NCBI GenBank assembly: GCA_963719885.1
Contig: CAVRDP010000010.1
Location: forward strand, 1-64,000
Reading direction: 5' to 3'
DNA: 64,000 bases
Source: JANXQG01 sp963719885
GTDB taxonomy: Bacteria > Planctomycetota > Planctomycetia > Pirellulales > Thermoguttaceae
Part shown: positions 8,290 through 16,644 of the stretch, piece after piece
Numbering within the stretch: the first letter of the stretch is position 1
How the letters are laid out: each line of letters opens with the position of its first letter
Translations under genes and position numbers: made by a program
Notes under the pieces: model-generated
What the model was told of the DNA's origin: nothing
The model's database searches: none
The model's input: only the letters and a program-made list of their open reading frames with translations

Positions 8290-8637
8290 ATGTCGGACGA
8301 TTGGCACAATCCGCTGGATACAATCCTCAACGCCGTGGCTTCGACCATCGGCTGGGCGATTACTGTTCCGTGCCTGGCTTATCTGGGCCTCCTTGCCGGC
8401 TGCGCCTTGAAGCATCCCGACGGTTGTCTGGGGATGTCGCTCGAATTCGCATGCTGGCTTCCCGTTGCCTGGATTATCTGCCCAATCATCCTGCCTGCTT
8501 ACCTCGTCCTTCCGCTGGCATATTGGTTGCCGCTACGGTGGGAAACGGCCGGCAGCTACGTCACGGCTGCGGTCGTTACGATTCTGCTCTGGACGCTGGC
8601 TGGTTTCGCACTGAGCATGGCTTACGCCGCTCTTTGA
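8290..8637 (+). CDS. small multi-pass membrane protein
   Basis: A 115-residue protein of unknown function. Hydrophobic segments at about 12-38, 49-75 and 87-112 suggest three transmembrane helices, with a short cytoplasmic N-terminus (MSDDWHNPLDTILN). It starts at ATG 8290, 55 bases after the DUF1571 gene in the same orientation, so co-transcription is possible. No family motif was recognised. The coding case rests on the consistent hydrophobic pattern and an open frame of the right orientation. Confidence 0.6.
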   Translation: MSDDWHNPLDTILNAVASTIGWAITVPCLAYLGLLAGCALKHPDGCLGMSLEFACWLPVAWIICPIILPAYLVLPLAYWLPLRWETAGSYVTAAVVTILLWTLAGFALSMAYAAL

Positions 8638-8718
8638 GGGCGCTTGGAAAAAAACCTGACCCGTGTAGTTGCAGGACCATGCGCCGCGGAGCATAATTGA
8701 GCTTTCCCCGTAAGATTT

Positions 8719-8834
8719 CGACAGAAAAATAAATGGACAGAAAAATAATGAAGATAGGATGACGGAAGTCCCTCTCTGTTTGGTTCTTTTTCCCTTCTTC
8801 TTTCTTCATTTTTCTGTCCCACTATTTTCTGTCG
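8719..8834. repeat. CGACAGAAAA...TTTTCTGTCG inverted repeat
   Basis: The left arm at 8719-8753 (CGACAGAAAAATAAATGGAC...) and right arm at 8804-8834 (...CCACTATTTTCTGTCG) are near-perfect reverse complements around a 50-base core. The element fills the gap 8638-8867 between the small membrane protein and the DUF6807 gene. It is AT-rich against a GC-rich background, which suggests it moved in. Confidence 0.75.
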
Positions 8835-8867
8835 AAGATCTTTCCTTCATTTTCGCCTGGAGCCACC

Positions 8868-9854
8868 ATGAACTGCGCCTTCGCCCTTCTCCTCACCGCC
8901 TCAGCCCTGACCGCAGCCGAACCGAAGACGGAATTCGCCTTCCGCGAAATCAGCCCGACGGGCCTGCAACTTTCCGACGGCGGCAAGCCGGTCTTCGTCT
9001 ACAATTTCGGGATGGTGCTGGCCAAAGGCTTTCCGGAGTCGATGAAACGGTCGTGCTACCTGCATCCCGTGTACGCCCCCAACGGCACGGTGTTGACCGA
9101 CGACTTCAATCCCAATCATCCGCACCATCGCGGCATCTCGTGGATGTGGCCCGAAGTGACGGTCGACGGCCGCAAGGGCGACATCTGGATGGTCAAGGGG
9201 TTCCAGCAACGGTTCGTCCGCTGGAAGGCGCGGGAGACCAAGGGAGACACGGCTCGGTTGGCGGTCGAGAACGGTTGGTACCCGGTCGATAGCAAGGGGG
9301 GCGACGGCAAGTTCGTGAAGGAAGACGTTGAGATCATCGTCCACGGTGTGGAACCCTCGACCATGAGCGGGTCGCAGCGCGCGATCGACTTCACGTTGGG
9401 CTTCGAGGCCGTCGACAAGCCGGTCCAGATCGTCGGTACCCCGGACGGCAAGAAGGGGTTCGGCGGGTTCTGTTTCCGCTTTGCCCCCCGCGACGGCGGC
9501 GAGAAAAAAACAACCATCCTCACCGAGAAGGGGCTTTCGCCCAAGGACGGCGTGCTGGCCAAGCACCGCTGGGCCAAGGTGGCCGGCGTCTTTCAAGGCA
9601 AGCCAGCCTGGGGGCGGATCGACGATCAAGAAGGCAATCCCGGTTACCCGGACAACGGCTGGCTGTTAAGACATGGCTTCGGGTTCTTGAATGTCTCCTA
9701 TCCCGGCCTCACTCCCTACACGCTCGAACCGGGCAAGCCGCTGGTGTTGAAGTACCGCGTGACGCTGGGGGCGCCTGGCAGCTTGCCGGGGAAGCTTGAT
9801 ATGGGCGCGGGTGGCAGCTTGCCGGGCCATCTCGGTAGCGAGCCGGCGAAGTAA
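8868..9854 (+). CDS. DUF6807 (PmoA-like) exported protein
   Basis: A 328-residue protein with a signal peptide (about residues 1-17, MNCAFALLLTASALTAAEP). The conserved core (VYAPNGTVLTDDFNPNHPHH, then RGISWMWPEV) and the later PYTLEPGKPLVLKYRVTLG segment are typical of the DUF6807 / PmoA-like family, abundant in planctomycetes. Its function is unproven; a sugar-binding or carbohydrate-active role is often inferred from its neighbours in other genomes. The C-terminal tail (GAPGSLPGKLDMG, AGGSLPGHLG) is a low-complexity duplication and probably not part of the fold. The gene is convergent with the ROK kinase gene across a nested palindromic repeat. Confidence 0.85.
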   Translation: MNCAFALLLTASALTAAEPKTEFAFREISPTGLQLSDGGKPVFVYNFGMVLAKGFPESMKRSCYLHPVYAPNGTVLTDDFNPNHPHHRGISWMWPEVTVDGRKGDIWMVKGFQQRFVRWKARETKGDTARLAVENGWYPVDSKGGDGKFVKEDVEIIVHGVEPSTMSGSQRAIDFTLGFEAVDKPVQIVGTPDGKKGFGGFCFRFAPRDGGEKKTTILTEKGLSPKDGVLAKHRWAKVAGVFQGKPAWGRIDDQEGNPGYPDNGWLLRHGFGFLNVSYPGLTPYTLEPGKPLVLKYRVTLGAPGSLPGKLDMGAGGSLPGHLGSEPAK

Positions 9855-9862
9855 CGGGCGGC

Positions 9863-10034
9863 GGGTGGCATGCCTTCACGCGGCCGTCAGAAACGTGGAA
9901 CAACTGAAAGACTCTGCCGGCCGCGGGTAGGCATGTTGGCCCAAGCGCCTGGCGTGTCAACATGCCTACCCGCGGCTGGTAGCGCGTTACCTTTTGCGCC
10001 AAGTCTCTAACGGCCGCGTGAAGGCATGCCACCC
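9863..10034. repeat. nested palindromic element, copy 2
   Basis: Same architecture as 2075-2263. Perfect outer 25-bp inverted repeats lie at 9863-9887 and 10010-10034. Inner arms CCGGCCGCGGGTAGGCATG (from about 9917) and AACATGCCTACCCGCGG (from 9959) pair with one mismatch. The sequence between arms differs from copy 1, so only the arms are conserved. It fills the gap between two convergent genes. Confidence 0.85.
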
Positions 10035-10037
10035 TGC

Positions 10038-11420
10038 CTAGCACGTGACGTGAATCAGCGCCGCCTTGCGGGCCTTCGACTTGTTGTAGACGTCGACGAG
10101 TTGCACAGCCGGCAGGATCTCGCAACGGATCGAGCGCTGGTTCAAGTACCGCTGAGCCTGCTCGGTCAAGACGACGTCGTTGGCCTTGGGGCAACCGACA
10201 AACAGCACTTCGGGGCCGCCCTTGCAGACCTCTTCCAGCTCTTTCGGCCCGACGGCATGCGCGTTCTCGCCCTCGCCCTGGACCATGTCCTTGTCGCGGG
10301 CTTTGACTTTGCCGCTGACCAGGATATAGATGTCATGGTCGTAACCCTTCTTGCCGACCACGATCTCGCCGAAACTGAAACGGACGATCTCGGGATAGGT
10401 AGGCTCAACCCGATAACGTTTTTTGAACGGGCTGCGGCCGACCTGTTTGCGGGCCAGGGCCACCGCGCCCAGGACGACGGCGTCGTCGCCCAGGGCCGAG
10501 AGCAACACGTGGCCGCCGTCGCGGGCTCCCGGATGGCGATCGGAGCCGACGATGTTCTCGATGATCGGCATCATGAAGTCGCTGCAGGCCTCGATCAGAC
10601 CGCCGCCCAGGACGATGACCGCCGGATCCACCAGGTGCCGCACGGTGAGGCAGGCGTAGCCCAGTGTCTCGGAGGCGCGATGGAGAATACCGGTCACCAA
10701 CGGGTCTTCGGCCTTCAACGCCTTGCGAATAGCCCCGCTGCGGATGACGCTCAGGTCGCCGCCGGAAAGTTCGGTCAACTTGCTGGTGCCGCCGGCCTGC
10801 AGGGCCGCGCGAATGTCGCGCTCGATCGCCGTGCGGCTGGCCAAGGCCTCCAGGCAGCCGCGGTTGCCGCAGCCGCACAACGGGCCGCCGATCTGCATGA
10901 TGATATGCCCGATCTCCCCGGCCGACTCGCGAGCCCCACGCCACATCCGGCCCTTGGTGACCAACCCTGCACCTATGCCCGTGCCGACCCAGATACCCAA
11001 GGCGCTGCGTGCCTTGCGGGCAGAGCCGAGCCACGCCTCGCCATAAGTGCCCAGGTTGCCGTCGTTGCCGATGGCCACGGGCACGTGGAAGCGGCCCTCC
11101 AGGTGCGAGCCGATCGAAATTCCGGTGAGGCTCATGTTGGGCGTGACGACAACATAGCCCGATTTCGGCTCGACCACGCCGGGCACGGCGACGCCGATGG
11201 CCGTGAGGTCGGTCGTTTCGAGCTTGGCCTGGGTGAGCACTTCCTGGATCCCCGCTTCGACCATCGACAAGACCTGTTCCGGCCCGCCGGTCCGCGGCGT
11301 CGATTGCCGCTGCTTCCCCAGGATAGCCCCCGATTCGCTGACCAGCGAGGCCTGAATTTTCGTGCCGCCGATATCAACTCCCAGATACAACCGTTCGCCA
11401 ACCGCTTTCGTTTTCATCAT
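10038..11420 (-). CDS. ROK-family sugar kinase fused to Mth938-like domain
   Basis: About 460 residues from ATG 11420, with AGGAGC as ribosome-binding site. Residues about 10-325 form a ROK glucokinase/N-acetylsugar kinase: DIGGTKIQ phosphate loop, IGNDGNLGTYGEAWLG with the catalytic Asp, GTGIGAGL, and the zinc-binding CGCGNRGCLE after GEIGH. The enzyme would phosphorylate a hexose such as glucose with ATP. The last 125 residues (RFSFGEIVVGKKGYDHDIYI to ALIHVTC) match the Mth938/DUF498 (AAMDC-like) fold, normally a stand-alone protein. No frameshift or stop separates the two, so this is a genuine fusion. The upstream open frame to 11639 runs through tandem repeats and is not used. Confidence 0.88.
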   Translation of the reverse strand: MMKTKAVGERLYLGVDIGGTKIQASLVSESGAILGKQRQSTPRTGGPEQVLSMVEAGIQEVLTQAKLETTDLTAIGVAVPGVVEPKSGYVVVTPNMSLTGISIGSHLEGRFHVPVAIGNDGNLGTYGEAWLGSARKARSALGIWVGTGIGAGLVTKGRMWRGARESAGEIGHIIMQIGGPLCGCGNRGCLEALASRTAIERDIRAALQAGGTSKLTELSGGDLSVIRSGAIRKALKAEDPLVTGILHRASETLGYACLTVRHLVDPAVIVLGGGLIEACSDFMMPIIENIVGSDRHPGARDGGHVLLSALGDDAVVLGAVALARKQVGRSPFKKRYRVEPTYPEIVRFSFGEIVVGKKGYDHDIYILVSGKVKARDKDMVQGEGENAHAVGPKELEEVCKGGPEVLFVGCPKANDVVLTEQAQRYLNQRSIRCEILPAVQLVDVYNKSKARKAALIHVTC

Positions 11421-11477
11421 GAGCTCCTGTGTCGCGTCAAGTCGAACATCATGTAGGCAAAAGGAATTGTACAACGC

Positions 11478-11640
11478 GAGGCGGGGAGCGGGGAGCGGGG
11501 AGCGGGGAGCGGGGAGCGGGGAGCGGGGGGCTAGACGGCGGGCGATAGAAAGTACTGAGTACTGAGTACTGAGTACTGAACGATCCCAGGTTTCAAATCT
11601 CTCATCCCCTGCTCCCCGCTCCCCGCTCCCTGCCTCCAAT
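11478..11640. repeat. tandem GCGGGGA and GTACTGA repeats with inverted partner
   Basis: About seven tandem copies of a GCGGGGA unit (11481-11530) are followed by four copies of GTACTGA (11552-11579), then an inverted partner of the first block (GCTCCCCGCTCCCCGCTCCC, 11611-11630). The whole forms a palindrome with G-rich and C-rich arms in the divergent promoter region between the ROK kinase gene and the pilus-like operon. The gap 11421-11757 holds this and the promoter at 11649-11677, and nothing else was seen. Confidence 0.75.
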
Positions 11641-11648
11641 CCCGCCAG

Positions 11649-11677
11649 TTGACATTAACAAACCTGCTCGTTAGCCT
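11649..11677 (+). promoter_or_regulatory. candidate promoter of the pilus-like operon
   Basis: TTGACA (11649-11654), a 17-base spacer and TAGCCT (11672-11677). The -35 box is perfect; the -10 box is weak. It is placed 80 bases before the first ATPase gene of the operon. Confidence 0.45.
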
Positions 11678-11757
11678 AGAGCGTATCCGAGAGCCGTACT
11701 TGTCGATACCAGCCGATCGTTGCTGATACCCTTCCTTCGGGTAGCCCGGAGTTGCCA

Positions 11758-13473
11758 ATGGCCAAAAAAAAAGCCGATTATTTAGAGATTCTCATGCGTC
11801 GGGGACTTGTCAGCCCCGAGCAAATCAACGAAGCCAAGCAAATGGCCAAGGAATCGGGCATCAAACTGCCCGACGCCTTGGTCCGGTTGGGCTACGCCAC
11901 GGGCGAGAACGTGTCTCGGGCGATTGCCGAGCAGAACGGCCTGCCCTACATCAACGTCAACGAAGTCACCATCCCGCCCGCTGTTATTGAATTGGTGCCC
12001 GAGTCGGTGGCGCGGGAAAACGCCGTGCTCCCCCTTTCGGAAAGCGACGGCCATTTGACGATTATCATCAGCGACCCGTGGGACATCGACACGGTCGATA
12101 AGCTGCGATTCATTCTCAACAAACAGATTGATCTGGCCATTTCCCCCCGTGAGGCGATCCTTGAGGCCATCAACCACTACTATGGACAGACGATCGCCGA
12201 AAGCGCCGACTCCATGCTCCAGGAGTTCACCGACACGGCCATCGACTTCACCGAAACGGTCGATGACGGTTCCAAGGGCGAGGAGGACATCGACGAATCG
12301 AGCGCCCCCATCGTCCGGCTTGTTCACTTGATCATCTCCGAGGCGGTCCAGGCCCGGGCCTCCGACATTCATATCGAACCGTTCGAGAACCGCATTCGCG
12401 TCCGCTACCGGATCGACGGGCTGTTGATCGAGCGCGACAGCCCCCCCCGACGGTTATTGGGTGCCGTTCTATCCCGCATAAAGATTCTCGCCAAACTTGA
12501 CATTGCGGAACGACGCCGTACCCAGGACGGGCGAATCAAAGTGACAGTGGGCGAGAAGGAACTTGACTTGCGGGTGAGTATCATTCCCACCTCCCACGGC
12601 CAGTCGATCGTGATGCGGATCCTGGACAAGGACAACATTCGCGTCGGCCTGAAGCAACTCGGCTTTGGTGAAGACGATTTTTTCAAGTTCCAGCAGCTCA
12701 TTCGCCGTCCCAACGGGATCATCCTGGTGACCGGGCCTACGGGTTCCGGCAAGACGACTTCCCTGTATGCGGCGATAAACGCCCTGAACACCCCGGATCG
12801 TAAGATCATCACGGCCGAGGATCCTGTGGAATATTACCTGCCCGGTGTGAACCAGGTTGAAATCAAGCACGAGATCGGGCTGGACTTCGCCCGCGTGATC
12901 CGCGCCATGTTGCGACAAGCTCCGAACGTGATTCTGGTCGGAGAGATGCGCGACTTGGAGACGGCCCAAATGGGTATTCAAGCGTCTTTGACTGGACACT
13001 TAGTATTCAGTACACTACATACGAACGATGCGCCCAGTGCTATTACACGTCTGGTCGATATGGGCGTACCCTCCTACCTGGTGGCTAGCAGCGTCGTGGC
13101 GATCATGGCCCAGCGTCTGGTGCGCGTCGTTTGCCAGAAGTGCAAGCAGCCCTACAGCCCCAGCGAAGCGACCTTGCAGTCGGCCGGAATCACCTCCGAA
13201 ATGATGACCAGGGCGAACTTCACCCGTGGAAAAGGGTGTGGCAACTGTCAGGGGTCTGGATTCCGCGGACGATTGGGCCTCTATGAACTGATGTTGATGT
13301 CGACCAAGGTCCGGGAGCTGACGTTCAAGGAGGCGCCGACCGAGCAAATTCGCCGTGCTGCCCAATCCGAAGGAATGCGGACCTTGTATTGGGACGGCAT
13401 CGAAAAAGTGCTCAAGGGACTGACCACCCTGGACGAAATCTTCCGCGTCGCCAAGCGAGCGGAGAGCGATTAA
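11758..13473 (+). CDS. GspE/PilB-type secretion ATPase
   Basis: Cytoplasmic hexameric ATPase powering pseudopilus or pilus assembly, 571 residues from ATG 11758. Residues 1-150 form an MshE/GspE N-terminal domain (LVRLGYATGENVSRAIAEQN). The catalytic core follows: Walker A VTGPTGSGKTTS (about 322-333), Asp box ITAEDPVEYYLPG, Walker B region VILVGEMRDLETA and His box LVFSTLHTNDAPSA. The C-terminal zinc tetracysteine is CQKCKQ (about 458) and GCGNCQGSG (about 493). It is the first gene of the operon and is followed by a PilT-type ATPase. A second GspE paralogue is at 14749; the two may serve different steps or form hetero-assemblies. Confidence 0.93.
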   Translation: MAKKKADYLEILMRRGLVSPEQINEAKQMAKESGIKLPDALVRLGYATGENVSRAIAEQNGLPYINVNEVTIPPAVIELVPESVARENAVLPLSESDGHLTIIISDPWDIDTVDKLRFILNKQIDLAISPREAILEAINHYYGQTIAESADSMLQEFTDTAIDFTETVDDGSKGEEDIDESSAPIVRLVHLIISEAVQARASDIHIEPFENRIRVRYRIDGLLIERDSPPRRLLGAVLSRIKILAKLDIAERRRTQDGRIKVTVGEKELDLRVSIIPTSHGQSIVMRILDKDNIRVGLKQLGFGEDDFFKFQQLIRRPNGIILVTGPTGSGKTTSLYAAINALNTPDRKIITAEDPVEYYLPGVNQVEIKHEIGLDFARVIRAMLRQAPNVILVGEMRDLETAQMGIQASLTGHLVFSTLHTNDAPSAITRLVDMGVPSYLVASSVVAIMAQRLVRVVCQKCKQPYSPSEATLQSAGITSEMMTRANFTRGKGCGNCQGSGFRGRLGLYELMLMSTKVRELTFKEAPTEQIRRAAQSEGMRTLYWDGIEKVLKGLTTLDEIFRVAKRAESD

Positions 13474-13633
13474 CAGTAATTTTTTGGCCTTTCGCGAAAA
13501 ACTCGCGAATAATCGTAACGCTCAGGGCCAAGGGCAAGAGGAACCCCAAGCACGATAGGCTTCTCAATCCGATTCACGGGACCGTTGCGCCCGACTGGGA
13601 ACGCAGGTTAATTTCAGGCGCAAGGCATTGGCT

Positions 13634-14740
13634 ATGGGCACGATTCTCATCGATAAACTGTTGCACACGGTCGTCAAGCGGAAGGCGAGCGATCTGCACA
13701 TTGCCGTCGGGCAACCGCCCGTGCTGCGGTTGGACGGCCTCATGAAGCGGCTGGAAACCAAGGTTCTCGAGGCCGAGGACACGGTGGCCCTGATGAAGAG
13801 CATCAGCCCGGAGCGGTCGCAGAAAGAACTGCAGGAAAAGGGCGGCGCGGATTTCGGCTTTGCCTTCGGCGACATGGCCCGCTTCCGCGTCTCGATTTTC
13901 AAGCAGAAGGGCTACGTGGGGATGGTCTTGCGGCAGATCCCCAATAAGCTGCTGAACTTCAACGATCTGGGGACACCGCCCGCGTTGAGGGACTTGTGCC
14001 ATCGGCCGCGCGGGCTACTGCTGGTGACCGGTCCTACCGGCTCCGGCAAGACGACCACGCTGGCGGCGGCGATCGACTACCTCAACGACACGTTTGCCCA
14101 TCATATCATCACGATCGAGGACCCGATCGAGTTCTACCATCCGCATAAGAAGTGCACGGTCAACCAGCGTGAGATCGGCGTGGACGTGCCGACGTTCGCC
14201 GAGGCGATCCGCCGGGCCTTGCGACAGGACCCTGACATTATCATGGTGGGCGAAATGCGCAACCTGGAGACGATTGAAGCGGCCATCACGGCGGCCGAAA
14301 CGGGCCACATCGTTTTCGGCACGCTGCACACCACCGGGGCCGCGAAAACGGTGGACCGCATCATCAACGTCTTCCCCACGAACCAGCAGGAACAGATCCG
14401 CACCCAGTTGTCGACGTCGGTCATCGGCATCCTCTCGCAGGCCCTGCTCCCCAAGATCGGCGGCGGCCGCGTGGCAGCCTACGAGATGCTCGTGGTCACC
14501 TCCGCCATCGCCAACCTGATTCGCGAAAACAAGACCTTTCGCATCACCTCGTCGATCCAGACCGGGCAAAAGCAGGGTATGCAGCTCTTGGACGACCACA
14601 TGTTCAAGCTCTGGAAGAACGGCCTCGTGGAAAAGAAGGAAGTGCTTTTCCGGGCCAATAATCTCGACGACCTGGCGGCCCGGATTTCCAAGGCCGAACG
14701 GGGCATTTTCGACGACGAAGGCGTAGACAAACCGCTGTAG
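13634..14740 (+). CDS. pilT: PilT-type retraction ATPase
   Basis: A 368-residue ATPase from ATG 13634. The N-terminal PAS-like domain contains KRKASDLHIAVGQPPVLRLDG and the Walker A is VTGPTGSGKTTTLAAAIDYL (about 128-147). The Asp box is TIEDPIEFYH, the Walker B region is DIIMVGEMRNLETI, and the His box is HIVFGTLHTTGAAKTVDRI. It lacks the zinc tetracysteine, as PilT proteins do. The late segment VAAYEMLVVTSAIANLIREN corresponds to the AIRNLIRE region conserved in PilT. Such enzymes depolymerise type IV pili, so the operon may build a retractable pilus rather than only a type II secretion pseudopilus. It ends 8 bases before the second GspE gene. Confidence 0.92.
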   Translation: MGTILIDKLLHTVVKRKASDLHIAVGQPPVLRLDGLMKRLETKVLEAEDTVALMKSISPERSQKELQEKGGADFGFAFGDMARFRVSIFKQKGYVGMVLRQIPNKLLNFNDLGTPPALRDLCHRPRGLLLVTGPTGSGKTTTLAAAIDYLNDTFAHHIITIEDPIEFYHPHKKCTVNQREIGVDVPTFAEAIRRALRQDPDIIMVGEMRNLETIEAAITAAETGHIVFGTLHTTGAAKTVDRIINVFPTNQQEQIRTQLSTSVIGILSQALLPKIGGGRVAAYEMLVVTSAIANLIRENKTFRITSSIQTGQKQGMQLLDDHMFKLWKNGLVEKKEVLFRANNLDDLAARISKAERGIFDDEGVDKPL

Positions 14741-14748
14741 GTTCAATT

Positions 14749-16461
14749 ATGGCTTTACGACGCATCGGACAGATTCTGGTTGACCTCGGGTTCCTCAGCG
14801 AAGATCGGGTGAAGGTCATTCTCGAGGAGCAGCGGCAGCGGCCCACCGAGCTCTTCGGCCAGGTGGCCATCGGCATGGGCCTGCTGAGCGACGAGCACCT
14901 CATCCAGGGTCTGGCCGAGCAGATGGGCCTGCAAGTGATCAGCCTGGCCGAGTTCATCGTGCCGCCCAACATCCTGGCGATGATCACCGAACCGATGGCC
15001 CAGCTCTATCGCGTCGTGCCCGTCAAGTTCGAGGAGAATACGCTCACGATCGCCATGTGCGATCCGCAGAAGCTGTCGGTGGTCGACGAGTTGCGGAGTT
15101 TCCTCGGTTACGAGGTGAAGGCGGTAGTGGCGACGGAGAAGGACGTGCTCAAGGCCCTGGCGCGGTATTATGCCGCCGGCGGCGAGAGCGTGGAGACCCT
15201 GATCGCCGACATGGAGCAGGACGTCGACCTGGCCGCCGCGGCCGCCGCCCTGGAGAAGGGCGTGTTGGACCTGACGGGCGCCGAGGCCCTGGCCGACAGC
15301 GCCCCGGTCCGCAAGCTCTTGAACATGGTCCTGCTGATGGCCATCAAGGACCATGCCAGCGACCTGCACTTCGAACCGTTCGAGAACGAATTCAAGATCC
15401 GCATTCGTGCCGACGGCGTGCTGTATGAAATGGTGCCGCCGCCCCGCCACCTGGCCTTTGCCATCACCACGCGGATCAAGGTCATGGCCAACCTCGATAT
15501 CGCCGAACGCCGCATCCCGCAGGACGGCCGCATCCGCCTCACGGTCGGCGGCCACCCCGTCGACCTCCGCATCAGCGTGCTGCCCACCATGTTCGGCGAA
15601 AGCGTCGTCATGCGGATCCTGGACCGCAGCGTGGTGATGCTCGACCTGGCGGCCGTGGGCATGGAACCGGCCACCCTGGCCGCCTTCCGCGACATCATCC
15701 GCCGGCCCAACGGCATCGTGCTGGTCACCGGCCCGACGGGCTCCGGCAAGACGACCACGCTGTACGGGGCCTTGAACGAATTGAACGTGATCGAGGACAA
15801 GTTGATCACGACGGAAGACCCGGTGGAGTACGAAATCGACGGCATCGTGCAGATCCCCATCGACCCGAACATCGGCAACACGTTCGCGCAGTGCCTGCGT
15901 TCGATCCTGCGGCAGGACCCCGACAAGATCCTCGTCGGCGAGATCCGCGATCTGGAGACGGCCGAGATCGCCGTGCAGGCCTCGCTCACGGGGCACATGG
16001 TGTTCAGCACGCTGCACACCAACGACGCCCCCAGCACGATCACCCGCATGCGCGACATGGGCGTGCCGCCGTTCCTGCTGACGGCCACGCTGGAGGCCGT
16101 GCTGGCCCAGCGGCTGGTCCGCAAGATTTGCCCCAACTGCCGCGAGCTGACGGTGCCCAACACGGAAACGCTGGCCATGTTGGACCTCTCGCCCGACGAT
16201 GTATTGGACAAGAAGTTCCATCACGGCCGCGGCTGCCAGGCCTGCAACAACACGGGCTTCAAGGGCCGCACCGCCTTGCACGAGCTGATGCTCATGAACG
16301 ACCAGCTCCGCGAGTTGATCAACAAAGGGTCTTCCACCGAGCAGCTTCGCGACATCGCCTTGCAGACCGGCATGCGCTCGCTGCGGAAGGCCGGCTTGGA
16401 GAAAGTCTTTACCGGAATCACCAGCATTGAAGAAGTGATCCGCGAAACGGTACACGAGTAG
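14749..16461 (+). CDS. second GspE/PilB-type secretion ATPase
   Basis: A 570-residue paralogue of the ATPase at 11758. The N-terminal GspE domain starts RRIGQILVDLGFLSEDRV. The core has VTGPTGSGKTTTLYGAL (Walker A, about 325-340), TTEDPVEYEIDGIVQ, ILVGEIRDLETAEI and VFSTLHTNDAPST. The zinc tetracysteine is CPNC (about 460) and CQACNNTG (about 495). It lies between pilT and the platform gene. Having two assembly ATPases plus PilT in one operon is unusual for simple type II systems. Codon use looks as GC-rich as the neighbours. Confidence 0.93.
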   Translation: MALRRIGQILVDLGFLSEDRVKVILEEQRQRPTELFGQVAIGMGLLSDEHLIQGLAEQMGLQVISLAEFIVPPNILAMITEPMAQLYRVVPVKFEENTLTIAMCDPQKLSVVDELRSFLGYEVKAVVATEKDVLKALARYYAAGGESVETLIADMEQDVDLAAAAAALEKGVLDLTGAEALADSAPVRKLLNMVLLMAIKDHASDLHFEPFENEFKIRIRADGVLYEMVPPPRHLAFAITTRIKVMANLDIAERRIPQDGRIRLTVGGHPVDLRISVLPTMFGESVVMRILDRSVVMLDLAAVGMEPATLAAFRDIIRRPNGIVLVTGPTGSGKTTTLYGALNELNVIEDKLITTEDPVEYEIDGIVQIPIDPNIGNTFAQCLRSILRQDPDKILVGEIRDLETAEIAVQASLTGHMVFSTLHTNDAPSTITRMRDMGVPPFLLTATLEAVLAQRLVRKICPNCRELTVPNTETLAMLDLSPDDVLDKKFHHGRGCQACNNTGFKGRTALHELMLMNDQLRELINKGSSTEQLRDIALQTGMRSLRKAGLEKVFTGITSIEEVIRETVHE

Positions 16462-16498
16462 GGATGAGAGATGAGAGATGAGGGATAAGGGATTAGAA

Positions 16499-16622
16499 GT
16501 AGGGTGGGACCAGCGACGGGGTACCCGCGCAGCGGGTCGTCAAAGCGCCGGCCCACCAGAATCGCTGAAAGAGATAATTCATGGTGGGCCGGCGCTTGCT
16601 ACGCAAGCTTGTCCCACCCTAC
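16499..16622. repeat. GTAGGGTGGGAC palindromic element
   Basis: Perfect 12-bp outer arms (16499-16510 and 16611-16622) and perfect 15-bp inner arms (AGCGCCGGCCCACCA at 16544-16558, reverse complement at 16582-16596). It includes a GGGGTACCCGCGCAGCGGGT hairpin at 16518-16537. It fills the gap between the second ATPase and the platform gene, inside the operon. A GATGAGA microsatellite-like tract precedes it at 16462-16490. Confidence 0.85.
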
Positions 16623-16644
16623 CACTTTTGCATGAGGCCTTACG

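Noticed and set aside
11478..11580. CRISPR or VNTR gene in the GCGGGGA/GTACTGA arrays
   Set aside because: Units are only 7 bases without spacers; this is a simple tandem repeat.
13488..13512. Intrinsic terminator after the first GspE gene (TTCGCGA...TCGCGAA)
   Set aside because: The hairpin is real but has no T-tract, and the next gene of the same operon follows; I do not call it a terminator.
14755..16455. 566-residue minus-strand frame over the second GspE
   Set aside because: Antisense shadow of a strongly conserved ATPase; rich in His, Gln, Asp and Val as expected for the complement of coding GC-rich DNA.
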